A stretch of 64,000 nt of DNA from CAXBGS01 sp963975425 (GCA_963975425.1 CAXBGS010000010.1:248001-312000); one strand, 5' to 3'; positions 54,055 through 62,607 are shown, counted from the first letter of the stretch. Numbers and translations are program-made. The notes: generated from the sequence alone by a model not told the origin.

Positions 54055-54329
54055 TTTTGCATTTTAGGCCTGCAAAACTACTGCAAAGCTGCTGCAAAAC
54101 TACCTGGTTCGGCCCACTGACAGCGTAAGTTTTGCAGAGTTTTGCAGGCTGGTTTACAAAACTCGTGCAAAACTTCCTGATGACAAAAACACCGTAAATA
54201 ACGACAGATATAGAGATAAATACTACTAATTACTCCTAGTTTTACAGTTTTACAGGGGGGGAGTCCCTGGACTCTATTTCAGGGCTTTTTTTTCTCTCTT
54301 TTGGGACCCCCCTGCAAAACTGCAAAACT
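54053..54329. other. Putative replication origin: TGCAAAACT iterons and AT-rich stretch
   Basis: TGCAAAACT occurs on the plus strand at 54071, 54093, 54166, 54313 and 54321, and its complement AGTTTTGCA at 54053, 54128 and 54138, plus variants at 54082 and 54155. Between them (about 54180-54255) is an AT-rich stretch with two TTTTACAG copies. Iterons in both orientations next to an AT-rich segment and a primase-helicase gene are the hallmarks of satellite and plasmid origins. Confidence 0.7.
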
Positions 54330-54363
54330 AGGCCGCTTGCACCCCAGAGATAAGGAAATCTCG

Positions 54364-54633
54364 ATGCCTGCTACACCCCACCGTTCGCCCAAAACCCGCT
54401 GCCCAGACTGCGGATCCCTGCACAGCGATGTGATCGATACGCGCGGGCGAGCCGCCGATCGAGTCCGCCCGGACCGAGTCGTCCGGACTCGATGTTGCCG
54501 AGAATGCGAACGCCACTACCGAACGATCGAGCTGCCACTCGCGATTTTCGATGAGCTCGCGCGACTGGCGAAGGCAAACTCACTCTATGGGCCGACCCTC
54601 TCCGATAACGCGGCGTCGTTCCTGTCGCGATAG
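54364..54633 (+). CDS. Small zinc-ribbon protein (Ogr/Delta- or NrdR-like N-terminal fold)
   Basis: 89 aa from the ATG at 54364 with TAAGGA upstream. The N-terminal half reads CPDCGSLHSDVIDTRG, then RTRCCRECERHYRTIE: two Cys pairs and the C-x2-C...F/Y-x-T-x-E end also seen in NrdR and in the Ogr/Delta late-gene activators of P2/P4 phages. The NrdR ATP-cone is absent, so a short DNA-binding activator is more likely. It stands directly before the virion-type genes, where a late activator would fit (inference). Confidence 0.7.
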   Translation: MPATPHRSPKTRCPDCGSLHSDVIDTRGRAADRVRPDRVVRTRCCRECERHYRTIELPLAIFDELARLAKANSLYGPTLSDNAASFLSR

Positions 54634-54634
54634 T

Positions 54635-54646
54635 TCCTAGATCTAG
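54635..54646. repeat. TCCTAGATCTAG, first copy
   Basis: A 12-bp semi-palindromic motif directly behind the zinc-ribbon gene; a second exact copy (55700-55711) lies directly behind the next gene. The pair brackets the 311-aa gene. Confidence 0.7.
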
Positions 54647-54759
54647 ATTCGTCGACGTGCATCCAGCGCAGGATGTAGCCAAGCGCAACCCAAGATTTTC
54701 TCTCAGCAACTCGCAGGAAGCGAGAGCAATCGAGATGGAAATCGAAAAGGGGAGCCGGG

Positions 54760-55695
54760 ATGGCGATTACATTCGAAGAACAGTGGGATGAAGGCGGCGA
54801 AGTCGAAGGCCTCAGTCCTGACACCTACGAAAAGACACTGCGTTACTACGCACACTGCACCGACAACGAGACGTACAGTGATGTCCGCACGGCTGCAAAG
54901 GCCGAGCTGCCGACGAAGTATTTCAACCTGGTTCGAACCTCGGTCGCGGTTCCGCGACGAGTCACGTTCGACACGGTATTTGAAGTCATCCTCGACTTTC
55001 GGCACCCCGGCGTCCCGGGCTGGGCGGCGCCCAGTTTCGTTGATGACATCAAGCTGACGATCAGCAGCTCGGGCGAGTCCGGGCAGACGATGAAGTTCTC
55101 GAAAGAGGCTCAGCAAGTTTTTCCGGGATCGACCGCTCCGGTCGACCTTGATGAGGACCACAAGCGAGCGATCAAAGTCGACAAGCATGGTGAGGTTGAG
55201 GGCTGGCCCGTCGACTCGACCTCGATGATCGTCGAAGTGGAAACCATTAAGTCTGGCGATGTCGTGACGCCACGATACCTGATCGACTGCGCGAAGTCTC
55301 GCGGCAAGGTGAACGAGTACACGTATCGTGGATTCCCTCGGGGGTCACTGCGGCTGATATCCTTCAGTGCGGTTGAGCAGGTCAATCCAGGCACGTCCAC
55401 AGCAACGGACGAAGTGGATGCGCCGAGCTGGACGCTCAAATTCGCTTTTGATTTCCGGCCGGAAGAAACCGGCAAGATCAAGATGAAGCCGTACGAGGGA
55501 GCGTCGGTCGAGGTTGATTATCGCCGCGAGGGCCACTGGCTGCTTGACGTGTTCTCCAGCCCGTCGAAAGCGGAGGTCAATCTTCCGCCTGGCTCTGGTT
55601 CCACTGCGATCCACTACCACTACCCAGTCATCCGTCACGCGCTGATCCATCGGCTTTATGACTACGAGGATTTCGAGACGCTGCTGCAAATCTGA
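54760..55695 (+). CDS. Beta-rich phage-like protein, possible virion component
   Basis: 311 aa from the ATG at 54760 with AAGGGGAG upstream. No signal peptide or membrane helix; alternating beta-strand pattern. Landmarks are TPRYLIDCAKSRGKVNEYTY, RGFPRGSLRLISFS, WTLKFAFDFRPE, GHWLLDVF and the end HALIHRLYDYEDFETLLQI. The RGFxxGSL / WxLxFAFDF / YxYxDFxxL series resembles an uncharacterised protein that I recall from planctomycete prophages with gpT-like capsids, but this cannot be verified here. It is neither a portal nor a terminase by length or motif. Confidence 0.6.
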   Translation: MAITFEEQWDEGGEVEGLSPDTYEKTLRYYAHCTDNETYSDVRTAAKAELPTKYFNLVRTSVAVPRRVTFDTVFEVILDFRHPGVPGWAAPSFVDDIKLTISSSGESGQTMKFSKEAQQVFPGSTAPVDLDEDHKRAIKVDKHGEVEGWPVDSTSMIVEVETIKSGDVVTPRYLIDCAKSRGKVNEYTYRGFPRGSLRLISFSAVEQVNPGTSTATDEVDAPSWTLKFAFDFRPEETGKIKMKPYEGASVEVDYRREGHWLLDVFSSPSKAEVNLPPGSGSTAIHYHYPVIRHALIHRLYDYEDFETLLQI

Positions 55696-55699
55696 AAGA

Positions 55700-55711
55700 T
55701 CCTAGATCTAG
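55700..55711. repeat. TCCTAGATCTAG, second copy
   Basis: Exact second copy of the motif at 54635, 4 bp behind the stop codon of the 311-aa gene. Confidence 0.7.
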
Positions 55712-55788
55712 GGATGCCGATTGGCTTTCGCGCTGATCGTTGCGTCCGGAGCGATGAGAATCATAGCAGTCGCAAGGAGGCGACTCTC

Positions 55789-56334
55789 ATGAACACACAA
55801 GCCGACCTTCAGCAAGCCGTCGACCGTCTTGCTCGAGCAGACCGAGAGGCAGAAACCCTGCCGAAGCTAAAGGCTGACCTCGCGCAAGCGATTACCGATT
55901 TCTCAGAGGCGGAGCGGCGCTTCGAAAAACGAAGCGATGAGCTGAATAACGCAGTCGACCGCATCAAAAAGGAACAGCAGTCTGCATCGGAGTCGCTGAA
56001 ATCGATTCGGTATAGCTTGCCGATGTCGGCAGCGATGCAGGCCGATCTCGATCGGCTGCGAGCTCGACTGGCTCAGACGCGAGCTGAAGCGGCAGAGGCT
56101 CACAAGACTTTGCAAGCTCGCCGGACTGCATGCCACGCAGTATTGCGTGAGATTAATCGGCAACGGCGGGCGCATCCAGGCGACGGTGACTGGCTCGCTG
56201 AGCAGACGAACTCCGTTGCCGAAGCGAGCAGCCGGTTGGATGGGCTGCGGAAATCGATTCCTGAAATCGAGCAGCTGATCGAACAAATTTTTTTAGCAAA
56301 CGCAAACTCAATCATGGATGATAAAAATGAGTAG
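55789..56334 (+). CDS. Coiled-coil protein, candidate capsid scaffold
   Basis: 181 aa from the ATG at 55789 with AAGGAGG upstream. Nearly all helical with strong heptads (LQQAVDRLARADREAETLPK; AERRFEKRSDELNNAVDRIK; LDRLRARLAQTRAEAAEAHK). It is acidic overall, with no membrane segment. Its stop overlaps the start of the capsid gene by 8 nt (ATGAGTAG), so the two are translationally coupled. Position and shape fit a phage scaffolding protein, which normally precedes the major capsid gene; this is inference from context. Confidence 0.7.
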   Translation: MNTQADLQQAVDRLARADREAETLPKLKADLAQAITDFSEAERRFEKRSDELNNAVDRIKKEQQSASESLKSIRYSLPMSAAMQADLDRLRARLAQTRAEAAEAHKTLQARRTACHAVLREINRQRRAHPGDGDWLAEQTNSVAEASSRLDGLRKSIPEIEQLIEQIFLANANSIMDDKNE

Positions 56335-57574
56335 AACACGACTCCGCGACCTATCGGTCATCGAGGCCGCAATCGGCATCAATAGCGGCCTATCTGAACA
56401 GACACTGATGAACGCAGCTGCTCGCAATGGCGATGACATCACCGATGTGATCTCCGATGCAAGCAGTAGCAGGCACAGCAATGCCTCGCTGGGCGATTGG
56501 CTCGCCGCGCGAGTCGAGGTCCTTGACCCGACATATCGCGGGCCGTGGACGACTCCGGCGCTACTTCGCGAAAATGCCCGAATCGATGCCGAGCTAGGGG
56601 CCGAGATAGGCGCGTCTGCCGGCATGTCGACGATGACAGGCGTTTCGGGCTTGCTGTCGAATCTCGCAAACAAGCATCTGGAACAAGGCTATGCGAACTC
56701 GGGTGCAGCGAGTAGCTTGAAAAAGCTGGCGAAGCGAGTACTCGTTAAGGACTTCAAGAAGAACACCGCGCTGCGTGTCGGTCTTGGTGACTTGCTGGGC
56801 CCCCTGGGCCCAGGTGGGGAAGTGAAATCCACCACGCTCAATGAGGACCAGACCGAATTCAATATTGGCATTTTTGCCCGGTCGCTGACGGTCACCGAAG
56901 AGGCGCTCGCAAACGACGATCTCGGAGCCATCGAGGGTGCGGAGGTGATGGGAGCTGCTGCGAGCCGAACCGAGGAGCTGGAGGCTGCCTCGCTCTTCTC
57001 GGAGGCTGCCTCGGCTGCCGTCAGTGGTCAGCCATCGAGCGGTGAGTTCTTCTTCGGCACGAATGCAGCGGACGGTCAGCGTGCCAATTATCTGACCGGC
57101 AGCACGTCGGCTCTATCGATCGACTCGCTGTCCGCCGCCTATCAGAAACTCAAGGGCCAAGTCGACCGATCAGGCGATCCTGTTGACTTGCAACCGACTC
57201 ACCTGATCACGACTGGTGCGAATGAAGTCCTGGCACGCCAACTTTGCACGGCAACTGAAATTCGTCCCTCAGGTGCAACCGATCGCGACGCGCCGATTAG
57301 CAACCCATTTGCCGGCAATCTCGAGCCCATCGCCAGTCCCTGGCTACAATCGGCTCGAATCGTGAATCCACTACCGGACGGCGCATGGTTTCTCGCTGCG
57401 GTCTCGCGAACGACCGCGCCCGTGATCTTGGCTCATCGAGTTGGCCACGAACGTCCAACTGTTCGAGTCGGACCAGCCGCGCCGAATCAGTTGGCCATGA
57501 ATTTCATGGTTCGTCTGGACTTCGGCACAGCACTACATGACAGACGGTCGATTGTCTGCTCTGCAGGCGCGTAG
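56327..57574 (+). CDS. Major capsid protein, HK97 fold, Mu gpT-like
   Basis: 415 aa from the ATG at 56327 (an ATG three codons earlier at 56318 is possible). The pattern is that of the Mu gpT-type major head protein: KRVLVKDFKKNTALRVG, GEVKSTTLNEDQTEFNIGIF, LTVTEEALANDDLGAIEG (the evkDFk / it-qaiiNDDlga signature), then LQPTHLITTGANEVLARQL and the closing FMVRLDFGTALHDRRSIVC ending in GA. About 100 residues precede the conserved part and could be a delta-like domain removed on maturation. No ClpP-type prohead protease is fused or adjacent. Followed by a strong terminator, so the virion-type operon ends here. Confidence 0.85.
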   Translation: MSRTRLRDLSVIEAAIGINSGLSEQTLMNAAARNGDDITDVISDASSSRHSNASLGDWLAARVEVLDPTYRGPWTTPALLRENARIDAELGAEIGASAGMSTMTGVSGLLSNLANKHLEQGYANSGAASSLKKLAKRVLVKDFKKNTALRVGLGDLLGPLGPGGEVKSTTLNEDQTEFNIGIFARSLTVTEEALANDDLGAIEGAEVMGAAASRTEELEAASLFSEAASAAVSGQPSSGEFFFGTNAADGQRANYLTGSTSALSIDSLSAAYQKLKGQVDRSGDPVDLQPTHLITTGANEVLARQLCTATEIRPSGATDRDAPISNPFAGNLEPIASPWLQSARIVNPLPDGAWFLAAVSRTTAPVILAHRVGHERPTVRVGPAAPNQLAMNFMVRLDFGTALHDRRSIVCSAGA

Positions 57575-57705
57575 GCAGTGACTCGGCTCCAGTGCATCGC
57601 CTCGCTTCGGTCACAGCAGGCATGGTGGCAGGGCGGTGCACTGGAGCGTCGGTTAGTACGCGAGGAGCGGAAGAGAAATCGCCGCAACCTTGGGCCTCGC
57701 GTTGG

Positions 57706-57744
57706 GCCCGGCACTGGTCACCCCCTGGTGCCGGGCTTTTATTT
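57706..57744 (+). terminator. Terminator of the capsid operon
   Basis: GCCCGGCAC/GTGCCGGGC stem followed by TTTTATTTT, 130 bp behind the capsid gene. Confidence 0.9.
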
Positions 57745-58448
57745 TGACACCCTAGCCGCTCAGGCGCCCCTCCCCGGCGGTTCGGGTCCTTCCGGACCCG
57801 GGGGGGGCCGGACGCCGTTGGGGGAACAACCAACTTATCGAATGGACATAGCAAGCAGCGATTTTTTTTGAGGCTGGGGATTTTTTTTCAGGCTCTTGGT
57901 GACTGCATTGAAAAAAAATTTCGCCTGCCCGGTCGATCGCGAGTGTTACGTTTCGCTTCAGAAAAAACTGGCGTCCCACCCCGAGTTTTCCCAGGGCCTG
58001 GAAGGCTGAGATTTTTCGTCTCGCCAGCGTCAGTTGAAGTCAATCCGAAGCTGGCCCAGCTCGCCAACTGGCCCGGCGGGCCGCTGACTGATTAACGATC
58101 GGCCGCCATTCGCATGGGGGTTTGGGGGCGGTTTGCGCGATCACCGAACTTCTGACGTGAAAAACGCCGACGCTTGGACTGGCGTGCGTGGATGCCAGCC
58201 CTGCCGTCATTCGCTCGCCGAATCGGCGGGGCAACCTGGATCCGCAATTTTTCTTCTCGCCGCCATGCCACCGGCACAACGCCACCGCAACTGATTAGCA
58301 CTGCGAGACTTACGGTCCGGCGATTTTTCGATAGACGTTCGATAGCTAGCAGCGCATCACCAGATTGCAAGCTTGCGGCCCTTTTCCGTGCCCGGTAGTT
58401 TTTTGAACTCACCTATTCTTGACACGCACACAAACAAAAGGCAAGCCG
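57745..58448. other. 700-bp gene-free stretch inside the element
   Basis: GC-rich, with isolated A- and T-runs (57863-57889, 57911-57920) and a CGGGTCC/GGACCCG hairpin near 57785-57798. Short frames on both strands have no motif or ribosome-binding site. It may be regulatory or an RNA locus, or a decayed remnant. Confidence 0.4.
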
Positions 58449-58712
58449 ATGCACTGGAGTAATCGATTCACACTTTCGCCCGGCGAAGAGATGTTGCAAG
58501 AACTCCATGCTGCCGAACTCGGGCAGTCTGACTTGATCAGCAGCATGGAAGGAATGACGCTGTACTATTCAATGCTGCGAATTGCGTTGGACCTGCTGGG
58601 CGTGCCGGCTGATCGCGAGACTCGCTGGTATCTTGTCGATTGGTGGTTTGAATATGTCGCCGGCGGCGAGGCTGATGTGTCGGATTTTTTGCGAGAGGCT
58701 CACGCGTGCTGA
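58449..58712 (+). CDS. Small cargo protein, paralogue of the 62865 gene
   Basis: 87 aa, MHWSNRFTLSPGEEMLQEL..., acidic and helical, no signal peptide. The stretch MLRIALDLLGVPADRETRWY with the following VDWWFEYV aligns with LLSLALDMLGVVDADEIRQD and EDWYDLIE of the protein at 62865, so the two are related. Not recognised otherwise. Confidence 0.65.
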   Translation: MHWSNRFTLSPGEEMLQELHAAELGQSDLISSMEGMTLYYSMLRIALDLLGVPADRETRWYLVDWWFEYVAGGEADVSDFLREAHAC

Positions 58713-58821
58713 GAATCACCCTCCTCGGCCAGAAACAGATTGACCGGGAGGCGCGATACGTGCGAAACTAGGGATATCATCGTTTTTTGATGTCCTCAAC
58801 ACGTTCGCAAGGGAAGCTGCA

Positions 58822-59127
58822 ATGAAACGTCTACTATTGCTGGCACTGTTCGTCACGTTCGCCGCTACGGTCTCCACGCAACTGCCTGCTTTCGGTGAAG
58901 CCGAAAGCAGCAAAGAACAAGAGCAGGTCGCTGCATCCGATTCCGTCGTGCAAACGGAGTGCAAGATAACGCATACGCTGGCAAATGGAGACGCCGGCAT
59001 GATCGCTTCGCCGACTATACGTTCTTTCTCTGGGGTGCCAGCAACCGTTGAAATCGAAATTGGCGATGGGCAAAAACTGAAGCTCGAATTGACGGCGAAT
59101 GTATTGGCTGAGGCTGCCAGGCCATAG
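58822..59127 (+). CDS. Small exported protein
   Basis: 101 aa from an ATG with GGGAAGC upstream. Signal peptide MKRLLLLALFVTFAATVSTQL (cut near residue 25). The mature part (TLANGDAGMIASPTIRSFSG, then VPATVEIEIGDG) recalls the 'SPxIxxxSGxPAxIxIG' segment found in secretin-like planctomycete proteins, but is far too short for a secretin. Function unknown. Confidence 0.65.
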   Translation: MKRLLLLALFVTFAATVSTQLPAFGEAESSKEQEQVAASDSVVQTECKITHTLANGDAGMIASPTIRSFSGVPATVEIEIGDGQKLKLELTANVLAEAARP

Positions 59128-59207
59128 ATCGATTTTCGACATGCTACGCATTGCACCTGAAGTGCAATGCGATCGAAGAACCCCATTTCAACCCAAAGGG
59201 CATCGCA

Positions 59208-59507
59208 ATGCAACTGCCGCGAATCGTTTTGCTTCTGATTGTCTTCTCGCTAGCGTTCGCCTCGACCGAAGCTGACGAGCCAAACACCGTTAGACGAGAC
59301 ACAGCCGTCGTAGAGCGACTTGACTCGATTCTGAAGAGACTCAATGAGATCGAGGCGCGTCTGTCGAATGTCGAAGCGGACCTCCGTCCGATTACGGATT
59401 GGTCGATTGACGATCTAGGCGTGATGCGACTCCCGAGTGGGCGTGCGATTGGCTTCTGGGGAATCGACGGAGCGACGACCATTCGCGCCGCCGATCGTCG
59501 CCGGTGA
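59208..59507 (+). CDS. Small exported coiled-coil protein
   Basis: 99 aa from the ATG at 59208 with AAAGGG upstream. Signal peptide MQLPRIVLLLIVFSLAFAST, then a heptad helix (LDSILKRLNEIEARLSNVEA) and a short beta end. Probably oligomeric in the periplasm. Not recognised. Confidence 0.6.
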   Translation: MQLPRIVLLLIVFSLAFASTEADEPNTVRRDTAVVERLDSILKRLNEIEARLSNVEADLRPITDWSIDDLGVMRLPSGRAIGFWGIDGATTIRAADRRR

Positions 59508-59562
59508 GTCAACCGATACGCAACCGAACACTGAACCCCAGGCCCCATCAAAGGAAGCTGTA

Positions 59563-60018
59563 ATGAAGTCTCCATTTCTAACCGTTGGCATTGTGCTAGC
59601 TACCGTCGGACTCGCGCTAGATGTTCGGTCCGATGATCCGCAAGGTCGTCAAAAGCAAATGCAACGACAGCGCCTTGCCGAACTGGGCAATACGCTGGTT
59701 GACACGCTTGCTCTGAGCTACAAGCAGCGCCTAGTTGAGTATGAGGACGGCCGTTCTCAGCCGGACCGGCTGATTGCAGTTAACCGAGAGCTGTATGACG
59801 CGATGCGATCGGTCAGTGGCCAGGACAGGCGTGTTCATGCAAAGGTTATCGGCGAGTTCATCGCAAGGGCGAAAAGCATCGAGGCTGCTGCCCAGGCGAA
59901 CCTAGACAATGGCAGAGGAACGTCGATGGACCTGCTTGACGCAAAGAGTGCGCGATTGCGGGCGGAGATCGAACTCGCGCGGGTTTCGTATGAGCTCGGC
60001 GGGGCCTTGGGTGAATAG
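59563..60018 (+). CDS. Exported helical protein
   Basis: 151 aa from the ATG at 59563 with AAAGGAAG upstream. Signal peptide (MKSPFLTVGIVLATVGLALD) and a charged helical body with RLRAEIELARVSYELGGALG at the end, similar in type to the helical hairpin of TolC-like proteins but without their barrel. Follows the previous gene by 55 bp and shares its ribosome-binding-site context, so these small exported genes probably form one operon. Unknown function. Confidence 0.6.
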   Translation: MKSPFLTVGIVLATVGLALDVRSDDPQGRQKQMQRQRLAELGNTLVDTLALSYKQRLVEYEDGRSQPDRLIAVNRELYDAMRSVSGQDRRVHAKVIGEFIARAKSIEAAAQANLDNGRGTSMDLLDAKSARLRAEIELARVSYELGGALGE

Positions 60019-60127
60019 GCTAGGCTATGCGTTGACACCGGAGCGGGGCGAGTTGACGTTTGGCAATGGTTGGTCTAACGCGCCCGCCCGCATAACGCTA
60101 CCGTTATTCGGCAAATCGTAGTGCCTC

Positions 60128-60562
60128 ATGACTGACGATAAAACTTTCCTGGCCGAGTTCGAGGCATGTCGCTGGCCTCTCAGCAAATGGCACCATCGAG
60201 ACCATATCAAACTTGCGTATCTCTACCTTTGTCGGTATTCGTTTGATGAGGCGCTTGCAAGGATACGTGGCGGCATCAAGGCCCATAACGCCGCCCATCA
60301 GTTGCAGGACTTGCCGGCAAGTGGATATCACGAGACGGTTACACGCGCGTGGTTGTCCTTGGTGCAATTTGTGATTGGTGAGTATGGGCGATCTGTGAAT
60401 GCAGATGATTTTTACGAGAGCCACCCGGAGCTATCGCAGAAAAAGACGCTCCGTTTGTTTTACTCACGCGAGCGAATCATGTCGCCGGAGGCGAAGGCCT
60501 CGTTCTGCAAACCCGACCTTACCGCATTCCCAGTCGGCAGAGATCGAAAGAACGGCAGATGA
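60128..60562 (+). CDS. Conserved uncharacterised protein with WHHRDHIKLAYLYL motif
   Basis: 144 aa, soluble, helical. The WHHRDHIKLAYLYL segment (about 21-34) and SGYHETVTRAWLSL (about 65-78) with the F/LARIRGGIKAHN helix mark a small protein family found in many bacteria. Clustered His residues could bind metal; no activity known to me. The most widely conserved of the cargo genes. Confidence 0.75.
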   Translation: MTDDKTFLAEFEACRWPLSKWHHRDHIKLAYLYLCRYSFDEALARIRGGIKAHNAAHQLQDLPASGYHETVTRAWLSLVQFVIGEYGRSVNADDFYESHPELSQKKTLRLFYSRERIMSPEAKASFCKPDLTAFPVGRDRKNGR

Positions 60563-60668
60563 CAATTGCGTGAACCGGAGCGACGAAATCTGAAAGCCAA
60601 GAGCGTAGCATCGCCGCCCGGTTACGCTTGTCGATCTCTGAGCTGGGTGAACCCTTTTCGCGAAGCTT

Positions 60669-61388
60669 GTGTCCCCATCGAGTGGAAACCTTCACAAACG
60701 GACTGCCGACGTGCCTGAATCAAACACCTCAACAGTGACGCCACGCGTCGCCGCAGTGCAGTTTAAGATGCTGCACATTCAATTCCGTGCGTTAAGAATT
60801 GGGGAGGACCGTGAACGACTTAACTCGCAAACGCTCACGGACAACCGTGACCAAATCAAGCAGATGCGCAATGTGGCGTACGGCTTCATTGACACGATGG
60901 TCTGCATGGAGCATATCGTCGGCGTAATCAATGACATCCTTTCGACGTCGGAACTCCGCGATAAAATGGATCGCGAGATATTGACTGTGCTGAACGCGTC
61001 CAAGAAGGCCGCTGAGAAATGGAAGCCCGTACGAAATCGCGTGGGAGGGCATCTCTGTATTGACGTATTCGAGTCGTTCTGCACCGAGCACAACTATCAA
61101 GGCGTGTTTCTTAGCGACGACCTCGAGGCCGATCTTGGGCTGCTTAACATGCTTGCAATTGGCAGCGCCATTAACGACGCTCGCAAGACGTGTGACATTT
61201 TTCACCGCGACATCAATATTATGCATATGCCCGATATGAGAATACTGGTCAATCAGCTTAACGAAGACTGCACGACCGCACTGAGCTATTTCGATCCCGT
61301 CAGTCGATTCATGTACGATGTAGGGAGGGAGGAGAAGCTTGCGGCCGCTCATCCCGACGATACCGTCGGGATTGTTCAAGGAGAGTGA
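60669..61388 (+). CDS. Hypothetical cargo protein
   Basis: 239 aa from a GTG at 60669; a GTG at 60711 or an ATG at 60768 are alternatives. Helical, soluble, with ASKKAAEKWKPVRNRVGGHL and EHIVGVINDILSTSELRD as landmarks. No family recognised. Confidence 0.6.
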   Translation: MSPSSGNLHKRTADVPESNTSTVTPRVAAVQFKMLHIQFRALRIGEDRERLNSQTLTDNRDQIKQMRNVAYGFIDTMVCMEHIVGVINDILSTSELRDKMDREILTVLNASKKAAEKWKPVRNRVGGHLCIDVFESFCTEHNYQGVFLSDDLEADLGLLNMLAIGSAINDARKTCDIFHRDINIMHMPDMRILVNQLNEDCTTALSYFDPVSRFMYDVGREEKLAAAHPDDTVGIVQGE

Positions 61389-61438
61389 TCGGATAACCAA
61401 GTCGCGCACACGAAGGCCCGCATGACGCAATTACAAAT

Positions 61439-61471
61439 GCAACCACATTTACGGTCCGTAAATGTGGTTGC
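61439..61471. promoter_or_regulatory. Perfect 15-bp-stem hairpin before the lipoprotein gene
   Basis: GCAACCACATTTACG and CGTAAATGTGGTTGC pair perfectly around a 3-nt loop, 38 bp upstream of the lipoprotein start. No T-tract, so operator, leader structure or RNA processing site is as likely as a terminator. Confidence 0.6.
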
Positions 61472-61508
61472 CGTTATCGACCGAAATCTAAATCGATTTA
61501 ATTCCTTC

Positions 61509-62036
61509 ATGAAGTTTTCAGTCTTGCTCGTTGCGAATGCGATTTCGTTGGCTTTGATCGGCTGTGGTCCGGCTGGCGATTCCACGTCGGCCCGACTGCC
61601 TGCGTCGAACAATATGGACGTTGTGTCTCGCTTGCTTGATTGTGGGTTCGCTGAGTCCAAACGCTGGGATGCACTTGGAACACAGTTCGTTGAATACAAG
61701 CGAACAGATGGCGAAGCATTGCTTCAAGCGACGGTTTGCGAGAAATGGACACAAATTGCTGTCATCGTACCTTCGGCTGCGGGTGATGACGTTGACCGTA
61801 TCTCGTCCGCGATTCGATCCGCCGAATCTGTCGTTGAATTAATGGTCGCCGACCCCATGACGATTTCGCGCTTGTACGACGATAAAAACTTGATTCTGAC
61901 CGATGGCGATGGAGTGCCACGCAAATCGTCCGAGGTGATCTCCGGGCCTTGGACTGTCAGTGCAACTCACTACATGTCGGCATTGCGTGGTGCCGACATT
62001 CAAACGCTCGCCATGTTTACCCTTTCCTTGAACTAG
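61509..62036 (+). CDS. Small lipoprotein
   Basis: 175 aa from the ATG at 61509. Lipoprotein signal MKFSVLLVANAISLALIGC with lipobox LIGC (Cys19). The rest is alpha/beta with VSRLLDCGFAESKRWDALGT and ISGPWTVSATHYMSALRGAD; no family recognised. Membrane-anchored outside the cytoplasm. Confidence 0.7.
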   Translation: MKFSVLLVANAISLALIGCGPAGDSTSARLPASNNMDVVSRLLDCGFAESKRWDALGTQFVEYKRTDGEALLQATVCEKWTQIAVIVPSAAGDDVDRISSAIRSAESVVELMVADPMTISRLYDDKNLILTDGDGVPRKSSEVISGPWTVSATHYMSALRGADIQTLAMFTLSLN

Positions 62037-62193
62037 CATTGCCCGGGCCACAAGATTAAGGAGAACCACGCGCTGCCACCGGAGCGACTGCGTTAGCCGG
62101 TCTGCCCTGGTTTGGCAGATCCCCACCGTTCCGCATATCGCTACAATGGTCGACTAGAACCAAGAAGCCTGACCAAAGCGACACGAGACCGCA

Positions 62194-62607
62194 ATGACAC
62201 CTCGCATCATGCGTTACCGACTGCGAACCCTGCTCGCTTTGCTTGCCGTGATCGCTTTGCTTCTGGCAGCAATCCCGCCAATCTACCGGTGGTACAACTC
62301 TATTCCGCTTTCCTCCGTGGTCGCTGCATTCAATGGTTCGCATCATGAACACGCCATAACGGAAGCTGAAATTACCGCTGCGATCAAATCCCAGCTTCCC
62401 ACGCTTAGAGCCCCCGCGAGCGTGAGAGCAACACTTCGCCAAATTGCGAAAAGCAGAAGGGTTCCGCTATCGACGACCATCAACCGTTTTCGTGACACGC
62501 CATCTGCGGCGACAGGCGAATACTACTGGGTCACCAGCCTTGACTTCATGACTGGGCCAAAATCCGGCTTCGCTATTCGGGTGCGCGAAACTCGAAGCAA
62601 TGACTGA
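62194..62607 (+). CDS. Membrane-anchored planctomycete-type protein
   Basis: 137 aa with an N-terminal helix RYRLRTLLALLAVIALLLAA, a form very frequent in planctomycete proteins (RxxLRTLLxLL). The exported part is basic and helical (ASVRATLRQIAKSRRVPLST). Start at 62194 or 62209. Unknown function. Confidence 0.65.
   Translation: MTPRIMRYRLRTLLALLAVIALLLAAIPPIYRWYNSIPLSSVVAAFNGSHHEHAITEAEITAAIKSQLPTLRAPASVRATLRQIAKSRRVPLSTTINRFRDTPSAATGEYYWVTSLDFMTGPKSGFAIRVRETRSND

Noticed and set aside
58092..58412. A 106-codon minus-strand frame in the gene-free block
   Set aside because: Arg-rich translation without family signs, opposite to all other element genes, no ribosome-binding site.
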